Source of the DNA: UBA1429 sp964482225
GTDB lineage: Bacteria; Chloroflexota; Anaerolineae; UBA1429
Length of the DNA stretch: 64,000 nt
Assembly: GCA_964482225.1 (NCBI GenBank)
Contig: CAYZWT010000019.1
Location: 9,900-73,899, forward strand
Reading direction: 5' to 3'
Made by a program: the position numbers and the translations under genes. Shown piece after piece: positions 1 to 6,876 of this stretch (its first letter is position 1; the number at the start of each line of letters is the position of its first letter). Below the pieces are notes generated by a model. The model saw nothing but the letters and a program-made list of their open reading frames with translations, did not search any database and was not told the origin of the DNA.

Positions 1-1842
1 TCGACCCTGACGGTGCTGGATCGGGCCTTTGCCTGGATCCGCCGCACCCACGGCATCGAGATCACCCAAGAGACGATCCCGATGGACGATCCCGATAGCT
101 ATGCGCTGCTCTCCTCCGGCGATGTGACGGGCATTTTCCAGGTGGAGAGCGAGGGCATGCGGCGGGTGCTGCGCGACATGCAGCCCACCGAGTTTAGCGA
201 TATCATCGCCATCCTGGGGCTCTATCGCCCCGGCCCCATGGCCTCCATCCCCGAGTACATTGACCGACGCTTTGGCCGCAAGGCCGTCACCTATCCGCAC
301 CCCTCGCTGGAGCCGATCCTCTCCGAGACCTTTGGCATCATCGTCTATCAAGAGCAGGTGATCCAGATCGCCACCGACCTGTCCGGGTTCACTGCCTCTG
401 AGGCCGACCTGATGCGCCGGGCGATGGGCAAGAAAAAAGCCAAGGACATGGAGCGGCAGGGGAAAAAGTTCGTCGAGGGTTGCGTGGCCAGGGATATCCC
501 CCGCGAGGTGGCCGAGGCGATCTTTGCCGATATCGAGACCTTTGCGGACTATGGCTTTAACAAATCCCACGGGGCGGCCTATGCGGTCATCACCCTGCAG
601 ACCGCCTACCTCAAGGCCCACTATCCCGTCGAGTTCATGGCGGCGCTGCTCTCGGTGGAACGCGGCAACACGGACAAAGTGGCCCAGTTCGTGGCCGAGT
701 GTCGCCGCCTGGGGATCGAGGTGCGCCCCCCGGATGTGAACGCCTCCGGCGTGGATTTCCAGGTGGAGCCGCTACAGTGGCAAACCGTGGCCGAACGCAA
801 CGACCTCTCGGGGGCCGATGGCCTGGCCATCCGCTTTGGGCTGGGCGCCATCAAGAACGTGGGCGATGGCCCCGCTGAGGTGATCGTGCAGGCCCGCGGC
901 CAGGAACCCTTTGCCGATATCGAGGACCTGATCAACCGGGTGGACCTGCGCCAGGTGAACAAGCGCGTGCTGGAATGCCTGGTGCGGGCGGGGGTGATGG
1001 ATTCGCTGGGCGAGCGCAACGCGTTGCTGGCCTCGCTGGATTCGATGATCGCCATCAGCCAGGGGGTACACGGCGCCCGCGATGTGGGCCAGCGCAGCCT
1101 GTTCGATCTCAGCCCCCAAGTCATGGGGCAGGGCGGCGGCGCGCGCTTTCGGCTGGCGGACAACGTGCCCCCGCTGGGCGAAAAGCAGCGCCTGGCCGAC
1201 GAGAAAGAACTGCTCGGCTGCTACCTCTCCTCCCATCCTCTGGATGTGCTGACTCTGTACGAGGACCCGCGCCTGACCGCCATTCAAGACCTGGACCCCT
1301 CGCGGGGCGACGAACCGGTCACCGTCGCCGGTCTGTTGAGCGGCATCCGGGCCATCACCACGCGCAAGGGCGATCCTATGGCCTTTGCCCAGCTCGAGGA
1401 CCTCACGGGCTCTATCGAGGTAGTGGTATTCCCGCGCACCTATGAACTGGTGCGGGCCAACCTGGATGACGGCGCGCCGGTGCTGATCAAGGGCAAGCTC
1501 AACGAACGGAATGACTCTGTGAGCTTGATCCTGGACGAGCTGGCGCCCTACAGTCTGCCGCCGGGGGCCGCCAAGCGCCAACCTGCCGCGCGCAAGGCCC
1601 GGCGCTTGACGGTCGAGATCCCCCTGAACGGGGACGACGCCAGCGCAGCCTCTCTCGCCCGCAAGGCCCTGGATATCCTGGGCGAGGCGCCGGGCGACGT
1701 GCCTTTTCGCTTTTGGCTGCGGGCCCCCCAGGGGCGCGTCCAACTCGAATTCCCCCAAGCGACCACGCGCTACTCGCCCCAGTTGGAGCGCCAGCTCAGC
1801 GACTTGATCGGGCGCGAGTGCCTGCACATCGAATGGGCCTGA
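1..1842 (+). CDS. dnaE: DNA polymerase III alpha subunit, C-terminal part (5' end outside window)
   Basis: This is the replicative DNA polymerase catalytic subunit, cut by the window edge, so 613 codons are visible. The reading frame is open from base 1. Visible landmarks are the fingers/palm stretch GIFQVESEGMRRVL and LYRPGPM (about residues 45-80), the YQEQVIQIA block, the conserved GFNKSHGAAYA motif (about 185), a helix-hairpin-helix region around 300-340, and an OB-fold beginning VTVAGLLSGIRAI (about 440) with DLTGSIEVVVFP. By comparison with E. coli DnaE, the PHP domain and the catalytic aspartates lie upstream of the window. The C-terminal tail after the OB fold is short and lacks a clear tau-binding extension. 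The next gene begins 30 bp downstream on the same strand. Identification is secure. Confidence 0.97.
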   Translation, partial: STLTVLDRAFAWIRRTHGIEITQETIPMDDPDSYALLSSGDVTGIFQVESEGMRRVLRDMQPTEFSDIIAILGLYRPGPMASIPEYIDRRFGRKAVTYPHPSLEPILSETFGIIVYQEQVIQIATDLSGFTASEADLMRRAMGKKKAKDMERQGKKFVEGCVARDIPREVAEAIFADIETFADYGFNKSHGAAYAVITLQTAYLKAHYPVEFMAALLSVERGNTDKVAQFVAECRRLGIEVRPPDVNASGVDFQVEPLQWQTVAERNDLSGADGLAIRFGLGAIKNVGDGPAEVIVQARGQEPFADIEDLINRVDLRQVNKRVLECLVRAGVMDSLGERNALLASLDSMIAISQGVHGARDVGQRSLFDLSPQVMGQGGGARFRLADNVPPLGEKQRLADEKELLGCYLSSHPLDVLTLYEDPRLTAIQDLDPSRGDEPVTVAGLLSGIRAITTRKGDPMAFAQLEDLTGSIEVVVFPRTYELVRANLDDGAPVLIKGKLNERNDSVSLILDELAPYSLPPGAAKRQPAARKARRLTVEIPLNGDDASAASLARKALDILGEAPGDVPFRFWLRAPQGRVQLEFPQATTRYSPQLERQLSDLIGRECLHIEWA

Positions 1843-1872
1843 CGCGCACCAACCGAGGGGAAACAGCATAGG

Positions 1873-4782
1873 ATGCAGACGCCAAGCGCGCGTTGCCGGA
1901 CCATGATCGGCGTTGCCGCCGGGATCCTCTTGGCCGCCCTGGCTCTGACCATCGCGACCTCCCTGGGCGCTGCCCGCGCGCCGGGGGGCCTGCCCGGCGG
2001 CGCCGTGCTGGCCATTGCCGCACATCCACGCTCGCCAGATACCCTGGTCGCAGCCACAACCCCGGGCCTGTTCCGCAGCCAAGATGGCGGCATGGCCTGG
2101 CAAAAGCTGGCGCAACCCCAAGACCCCGGGCGCATCGGGCAGTTGCTCTTTGCCTCCGATGGCGAGGTGTTGTACGCAGCGGGAACGCTGGGGCTGGCCA
2201 TGCTGCGCGATGGGGAGACCGTATGGCAGCGGGCGAGCGCCCTGGAACAGATCGAGATCGTCGCCCTGGCCGCCAGCCCGCTAGATGGCGCCCTCTATGT
2301 GGCGTCGCATCGGCAGGTCTGGCGTAGCCCAGATAGGGGCGCAACCTGGGCTGCCCTGGCGGTTCCCGAGGGCGCCGGCGTGATCTCCGCCCTGGCCGCC
2401 CACCCTACAAGCGCCGGGATACTCTACCTGGGCGCCGAGGGCGGCCTATTCGTCTCGGGGGATCGCGGCGCAACCTGGTATCCCGTCCGGCCCGGCCCGA
2501 TACACCAACCGGTCACCTGGGTCGGATTCTGGGAAACGAACGGGACCCGGCGGCTCTATGCCGCCAGCGCCGACGCCCTTTGGCGCTCGGCGGATGACGG
2601 CGCCACCTGGCAATCTGTGAGCCTGCCAAGCCAGATCGTCGTGCAGGAGCAGCCCATACCCTGGAGCGTATCGCCCTTTATGGTTGAGGGGGCATCTGGG
2701 CTGCCGACGCTGGCGCCGGGCGAACGCCTGCTCTCGGCGGCGAGCACAGCCGCAAGCCCGCCCCGCTTGTACCTGGGCACCACGCGCACCTTGTACGCCA
2801 GCGCCGATGGCGGCCGCTCTTGGCGCGACCTGGTAGGGCAGCCGGCAGAGGCAAGCCCGGGGCGCTCGCCTTGGCAAAAGGTCTTGTACGGGCTGCCGCC
2901 CTATCTGGCCGGGGCCGGGCTCATGCTGGCTTTGTGGGGCGCAGGCATGATGTGGCGCGAGCGGCGCGAGGCGCGCAGACAGGCGCTGGATTCGCAAGGC
3001 GCGGGCGTCCGCTGGGATGATATCATCGCCGATGCCCTGCTGCGCCATCAGCGCGTCACGCCCGACCTATTGGAGCGCATTCCGGGCCAGGCCCGAGTGC
3101 ACGCCATGATCCGCTATGTGGACGCCCATCGCGACCAAGCCCTGATCTTTCAAGATGCGCCGCCCCTGATTGCGCCGGCGCGTGGCGATAGACTGCGCGC
3201 CTTTGCCGATACATGGAACGACCTGACCCAAAAACTGGGCCAACGCGAGGCCGCTGTGGCTGCCGCTTCGCACCTGATCGAACAACTCTGTGGCCTGCTC
3301 GGTTTTGAGCCTGTGGAACGGCGCGTCTATCGCTCGCTGGCAGGCTATATGGTCGAGGCGCCCACCCTGCGGCTCAGCCTGCCCGCGCGCTTTCCGATCA
3401 TCGTCTTGCTCAAAGATTCTCTCGAACGCGAGGATGTGCGCGATATCCGCGCCCTGATGTCGGCCCTGAACGCCGTCTCGTTCTTTGCCCTGCTGATCCC
3501 CGTCGGCGCGCCTTTGGATGGCGCCCGCCCGGCGCAGGCAATGCAGGGCCTGGCGCGCGAGGGCGCCGAGGACCTGATCGTCCTGGACTATCGCGAGCTG
3601 TACGGGCTGCACCTGGCCGCCGACGCCGAGTCGGACCTGGTGCGGCGCATCCTGGACCAGGTGGATCTCACCGTCGTATCGCCCTATGTGCTTTCGGGGC
3701 CGGTGCCCCCCAAGATGTTCTTTGGGCGCGATTACGAGATCAAGGTCATCATGCGCACCGTGCAGGATCGCAGCTTTGCCATCGTCGGGGGCCGCAAGAT
3801 CGGCAAGACCTCGATCCTGAACAAGGTACACCGGCTGCTACAGCAAACCGAGGGCTATAACCCCCTCTATCTCGATTGTCACCATGTCACGACCTATGAG
3901 GACTTTTTCGAGGCTCTCTCCGTGATGAGCGAGGTGTCGGCGGAATCCGCGGCGCCCGACATGCTGCGGCGCATCGTCGTGCGCCTGCGCGGGCGCCAGG
4001 GCGATCCGAGCCAGACCCTGGTCTTTTTGCTGGACGAGGTGGATCACCTGTTGCGCTATGACCTCCAACAGGGCACCCTGCTCTTTCGCGTGTTCCGTTC
4101 TCTCTCGCAAGAGGGGCTCTGCCGCTTTGTGTTCTGCGGCGAGCGCACCCTGGATACCGCCCTGCGCGACCCCAGTTCGCCTCTGTTCAACTTTTGCAGC
4201 ACGCTACGGTTGGGCTATCTGCAAGAGCGCGATGCAGAGCGGATCGTGCAGGAGCCGATGCAGGAGATGGGCATCACTTTCGAGGCGCCCGAGCTGATAC
4301 CGCAGGAGATCGTGGCCCTCTCAGGCTGCCATCCCAATATCGTGCAGGCCATCTGCCAGTATCTGATCGAGCGGATCAACCAGCGGCAGGAGCGCGTGAT
4401 CCGCGCCTCCGACCTGGCCCAGGTGCGCAACTCGACCGAGTTCCGCGATCTCTTTTTCGAGGTGAGTTGGGGGAATGCCACCACGCTGGAGCGCCTGATC
4501 ACCGTGCTCATGGCGGGGCGCGGGCGCTTTGGGCCCCAGCAGGTGCGCCAGGCCCTCCAGGGCGCCAGTATCGCCCTGAGCGACGCCGAGCTAGAGAGCG
4601 TTCTGAACAACCTGGTGCTCACCTCTCTGATCAAGCGCCAGGGCCAACAACTCGAATACACATCGGCAGCCTTTGCGCGCGTGCTGGAAGAGGCGGGCTT
4701 GGCCGAGGGGTTACGCGATGGCCTGGTGGAAAAACTGCTGGAGGAGCGGAGAGATCACTCGGCAACGCCCAGCCAAAAGTGA
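1873..4782 (+). CDS. Membrane protein: Asp-box (BNR-like) propeller joined to a STAND/AAA-type ATPase
   Basis: A 969-residue two-compartment protein. An N-terminal signal/anchor segment (about 11-35) precedes five Asp-box motifs of type SxDxGxxW (near residues 69, 152, 195, 239 and 310), the signature of sialidase/VPS10/YCF48-like propellers. A single membrane helix follows (about 342-361, ending WRERREARR, so positive inside). The cytoplasmic part has an alpha/beta region (380-600), then a P-loop ATPase with Walker A GGRKIGKTS (639-647) and Walker B VFLLDEVD (717-724), and a probable winged-helix tail. The order suggests an outside sensor coupled to an inside signalling ATPase; that is inference. 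ATG is preceded by GAGGGG. The 3' end overlaps the convergent small gene by 28 bp. Ligand and output are unknown. Confidence 0.85.
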   Translation: MQTPSARCRTMIGVAAGILLAALALTIATSLGAARAPGGLPGGAVLAIAAHPRSPDTLVAATTPGLFRSQDGGMAWQKLAQPQDPGRIGQLLFASDGEVLYAAGTLGLAMLRDGETVWQRASALEQIEIVALAASPLDGALYVASHRQVWRSPDRGATWAALAVPEGAGVISALAAHPTSAGILYLGAEGGLFVSGDRGATWYPVRPGPIHQPVTWVGFWETNGTRRLYAASADALWRSADDGATWQSVSLPSQIVVQEQPIPWSVSPFMVEGASGLPTLAPGERLLSAASTAASPPRLYLGTTRTLYASADGGRSWRDLVGQPAEASPGRSPWQKVLYGLPPYLAGAGLMLALWGAGMMWRERREARRQALDSQGAGVRWDDIIADALLRHQRVTPDLLERIPGQARVHAMIRYVDAHRDQALIFQDAPPLIAPARGDRLRAFADTWNDLTQKLGQREAAVAAASHLIEQLCGLLGFEPVERRVYRSLAGYMVEAPTLRLSLPARFPIIVLLKDSLEREDVRDIRALMSALNAVSFFALLIPVGAPLDGARPAQAMQGLAREGAEDLIVLDYRELYGLHLAADAESDLVRRILDQVDLTVVSPYVLSGPVPPKMFFGRDYEIKVIMRTVQDRSFAIVGGRKIGKTSILNKVHRLLQQTEGYNPLYLDCHHVTTYEDFFEALSVMSEVSAESAAPDMLRRIVVRLRGRQGDPSQTLVFLLDEVDHLLRYDLQQGTLLFRVFRSLSQEGLCRFVFCGERTLDTALRDPSSPLFNFCSTLRLGYLQERDAERIVQEPMQEMGITFEAPELIPQEIVALSGCHPNIVQAICQYLIERINQRQERVIRASDLAQVRNSTEFRDLFFEVSWGNATTLERLITVLMAGRGRFGPQQVRQALQGASIALSDAELESVLNNLVLTSLIKRQGQQLEYTSAAFARVLEEAGLAEGLRDGLVEKLLEERRDHSATPSQK

Positions 4783-4985
4783 TGGGGCAGAACGTCGGGC
4801 GCGGCCTGCAGCCGCAAGCCATTGGCGTTGGCTTTTTCCTGCTCCAAGGCGTGCAGGCTCACATAGCAGACATTGGGGCGACGCCCGTACTTGTGCTCAT
4901 AGTGGCGCGCGGCCAGCGCGAGCTTGTCCGCAAGGGGGCGGTCTCGGGCATCATCGAACCATAACATGCCAACGCGGAGAGACAT
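4755..4985 (-). CDS. Small conserved-looking protein of unknown function, candidate SOS gene
   Basis: A 76-residue reading frame with protein-like composition (LWFDDARDRPLADKL, RHYEHKYGRRPN, PHHFWLG) and no membrane segment. I do not recognise the family. Arguments for reality: it is the only ATG-started frame downstream of a strong minus-strand promoter with two LexA-type boxes, it has no in-frame alternative start as far up as 5102, and the composition is not that of a GC-rich shadow. The 5' untranslated region would be about 145 nt and the ribosome site is weak (ACAGGT). It overlaps the 3' end of the convergent ATPase gene by 28 bp. If truly SOS-controlled, a role in DNA damage response is possible; nothing in the sequence shows a mechanism. 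Confidence 0.7.
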   Translation of the reverse strand: MSLRVGMLWFDDARDRPLADKLALAARHYEHKYGRRPNVCYVSLHALEQEKANANGLRLQAAPDVLPHHFWLGVAE

Positions 4986-5065
4986 AGACCTGTATCCTGG
5001 CGGCGTGGCCGCCGGTAGAGCCGGTAGATGAGAGCGGGGCGGCTGGCAGTTTGAGCTGTCAGCGT

Positions 5066-5138
5066 TGTGGATAGAGCCCTGATATGGAACGCGAAACGAC
5101 GTGCGCCGGCCGCCCCTAGAACGGTTGTTCTATCCACA
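5066..5138. repeat. 10-bp inverted repeat containing DnaA-box-like CTATCCACA
   Basis: TGTGGATAGA at 5066-5075 and its exact complement TCTATCCACA at 5129-5138 flank the transcription start region of the small minus-strand gene. Each arm holds CTATCCACA, one base from the consensus DnaA box. This could be a hairpin in the leader or a DnaA contact; neither is proven. Confidence 0.5.
5117..5132. promoter_or_regulatory. LexA-type box 2 (GAAC-N4-GTTC) at the predicted transcription start
   Basis: TAGAACGGTTGTTCTA is a palindrome with 6-bp arms and a 4-bp centre. It matches the GAAC-N4-GTTC core of the LexA/DinR boxes known from Firmicutes and Actinobacteria. It sits about where transcription from the 5138-5166 promoter would begin. 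Confidence 0.65.
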
Positions 5139-5166
5139 GTATATACGAACATTTGTTCGATGTCAA
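5138..5166 (-). promoter_or_regulatory. Sigma-70 promoter of the 76-residue gene
   Basis: Read on the minus strand: -35 TTGACA (5161-5166), a 17-bp spacer, and -10 TATACT (5138-5143). The spacer holds a LexA-type palindrome, a classical position for repression. Confidence 0.75.
5146..5159. promoter_or_regulatory. LexA-type box 1 inside the promoter spacer
   Basis: CGAACATTTGTTCG has perfect 5-bp arms CGAAC/GTTCG around ATTT. It lies entirely between the -35 and -10 elements. It is close to the Gram-positive SOS consensus CGAACRNRYGTTCG, differing at one centre position. Confidence 0.7.
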
Positions 5167-5212
5167 GACCCAATTTGCGCTGTAACTACCCCGAAGACAG
5201 ATTCAGATGATC

Positions 5213-5316
5213 CTCGCGCCACGCTTCTGAGCGTCGAGATCGCCAAGCCGCCAAGCCGGAGAAAAACCGGTTCTGGCTCTCCCCTGCGCGCGTGACGCTC
5301 GGAAGCGTGACGAGAG
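5213..5316. repeat. Short element with 23-bp terminal inverted repeats
   Basis: CTCGCGCCACGCTTCTGAGC (the left arm is 5213-5235) recurs inverted at 5294-5316 with three mismatches, enclosing about 58 bp. The left arm occurs again, identical over 23 bp, at 35733-35755, so this is a dispersed repeat and not a local chance hairpin. Confidence 0.6.
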
Positions 5317-5377
5317 ATTCCGGAAAGCGACACGAACCCATTTTCATCCTTGGTGGTGCGCTATGCGCATGAGGTCT

Positions 5378-5624
5378 ATTCAGATTTTGGGGGACGAGTT
5401 CATGACCGCGTGTGCAAACAGGTATGCGCGCAAGACGCCCGCCCGGTAGGGGCGCGGCATGCCGCGCCCCTACCATAAAACCATAGAAAAACATATTAAA
5501 CACGTATGGACAGAACTGACGCCAGACGCATGTATGCGTCCATAGCGAGGCTGTGTGCTCACCGTTTGCAGGATATTGGCATCACTTCCTGGTCAATTAG
5601 GAACTCGTCCCCTTGAATCTGAAC
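5378..5624. mobile_element. MITE-like element, copy A (247 bp, terminal inverted repeats)
   Basis: The left end TTCAGATTTTGGGGGACGAG (from 5379) and the right end 5601-5624 are inverted repeats, 20 of 24 positions matching. The interior holds a perfect 28-bp hairpin centred at 5460 (GTAGGGGCGCGGCA and its complement) and the palindrome GACGCATGTATGCGTC. The right 158 bp (5467-5624) is nearly identical to 43415-43571. No transposase is encoded. It therefore looks like a non-autonomous element. Its right end lies 98 bp before the protease start codon. Confidence 0.75.
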
Positions 5625-5656
5625 TGATATCCCAAAGCATGCCGGGCATTGGGGAA

Positions 5657-5685
5657 TTGCCAGCCCTCGCCAGGTTGCCTAGAAT
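5657..5685 (+). promoter_or_regulatory. Sigma-70 promoter of the site-2 protease / sulfatase genes
   Basis: TTGCCA (5657-5662), a 17-bp spacer, TAGAAT (5680-5685). It lies just outside the right end of repeat copy A and supports the protease start at 5723 over any upstream start. Confidence 0.6.
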
Positions 5686-5722
5686 GGAACTGTCGCGCTG
5701 CTGTCAAAGGAGCAAGTCCGGC

Positions 5723-6844
5723 ATGAGAGCCAAGTCGCTCAAGCTGGGGCGTTTTGCGGGCATTCCATTGTACGTGGATCCGATCTGGCCGCTCATCTTT
5801 GCAGGCATGGCCTGGATCCTCGCCGATGCCTACTTGCCCGGCGCGTTCGAGGCTGCGCCAGCGACCTATTGGCTGCTGGGAGTGGCCACCACCCTGTTGT
5901 TCTTTGGCGCGGTGTTGCTGCACGAACTGGGCCATGCCCTGATCGCGCGCGCCCAGGGCGCCCAGGTACGTCGGATCACGCTGCTCTTTTTCGGCGGGCT
6001 GGCCGAGATGGACTCAACGCCCACGCGGGCGCGGGATGAGCTGGCCTCCGCCCTGGCGGGGCCCGCTGTGACGCTGGCGACTGGCCTCTTGTTTGGCCTG
6101 GTGTATACCCTCACGCGCCCTGTGTCCCCCATCATCGCGGCGCCGGCCCGTTTTCTGCAGGTCGCCAATATCGGGCTGGGGTTGTTCAACCTGTTGCCCG
6201 GCCTGCCCCTGGATGGCGGGCGCATCCTACGGGCGGCCCTCTGGGCCCTTGACCATGATGCAAACTGGGCCACCCGCCAGGCGGCTCGCGCCGGCCAGTG
6301 GGTGGGCATCTTGATTATGAGCCTCGGCGTGTTGCTGACCGTGCGCGAGGATGTGAACGCCGGCATCCTGACCGCTCTGGTGGGCCTGTCGCTGCATCAC
6401 GCGGCGCGGACTGCCTATCATCAGGCCGGTGTGCAAGGCGCTTTGCAGGGCTATGTCGTCTCTGATCTGATGCAAGATCATTCGGCCATGCTCGACCCGC
6501 ATCTTACCCTGGATCGCCTCCCTGCAGAGTTGCTCATGGGCGACTCGTCTCGCTATCTGGTGGGCGATAGGGGGCACGTGCTGGGCCTGGTGAGCCTGCG
6601 GCACCTGCGCAAGGTGCCGCAGGCGCGCTGGGAGCGCACCCGGCTGGCCGAGACCCTCACGCCCTGGGACGAGATCGAGCCGGTATCGCCCGAGATGCCG
6701 CTGGACAGGGCACTGCAGCGCATGGCCGGCAGCAACATGGCCCAATTGCCGGTGATGGCCGATGGTGCATTGCAGGGCATTCTCAGCCGCAGGCGCATCA
6801 TCGCCTTTGTCGAGATGCGGAGTCAAGCCGGGGCGGGCGAATAG
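5723..6844 (+). CDS. Site-2 protease (peptidase M50) with C-terminal CBS pair
   Basis: An intramembrane zinc metalloprotease of 373 residues. It has HELGH (67-71), the second metal-ligand motif PLDGGR (162-167), several hydrophobic segments across residues 20-250, and a C-terminal region (about 250-373) with the pattern of two CBS domains (SDLMQDHSAML near the start of the first, LPVMADGALQGILSRR in the second). Members of this Rip3/SpoIVFB-like class cut membrane-bound substrates, and the CBS pair may sense nucleotides. The ATG at 5723 is chosen because AAAGGAG lies just upstream and a promoter ends at 5685. The frame is open further upstream, but only through the repeat element. The sulfatase follows after 32 bp. 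Confidence 0.9.
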   Translation: MRAKSLKLGRFAGIPLYVDPIWPLIFAGMAWILADAYLPGAFEAAPATYWLLGVATTLLFFGAVLLHELGHALIARAQGAQVRRITLLFFGGLAEMDSTPTRARDELASALAGPAVTLATGLLFGLVYTLTRPVSPIIAAPARFLQVANIGLGLFNLLPGLPLDGGRILRAALWALDHDANWATRQAARAGQWVGILIMSLGVLLTVREDVNAGILTALVGLSLHHAARTAYHQAGVQGALQGYVVSDLMQDHSAMLDPHLTLDRLPAELLMGDSSRYLVGDRGHVLGLVSLRHLRKVPQARWERTRLAETLTPWDEIEPVSPEMPLDRALQRMAGSNMAQLPVMADGALQGILSRRRIIAFVEMRSQAGAGE

Positions 6845-6876
6845 ACACAACGCCATACACAACAGAAAGGGGCATC

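Noticed and set aside
772..2121. Long open frame antisense to dnaE and the ATPase gene (449 codons)
   Set aside because: Shadow frame of GC-rich coding DNA: no ribosome site, composition of Arg/Gly/Ala/His/Gln, opposite to two well-identified genes.
5555..5722. N-terminal extension of the site-2 protease
   Set aside because: The extra 56 residues are encoded by the repeat element and by the promoter region (TTGCCA-17-TAGAAT at 5657-5685); AAAGGAG fixes the start at 5723.
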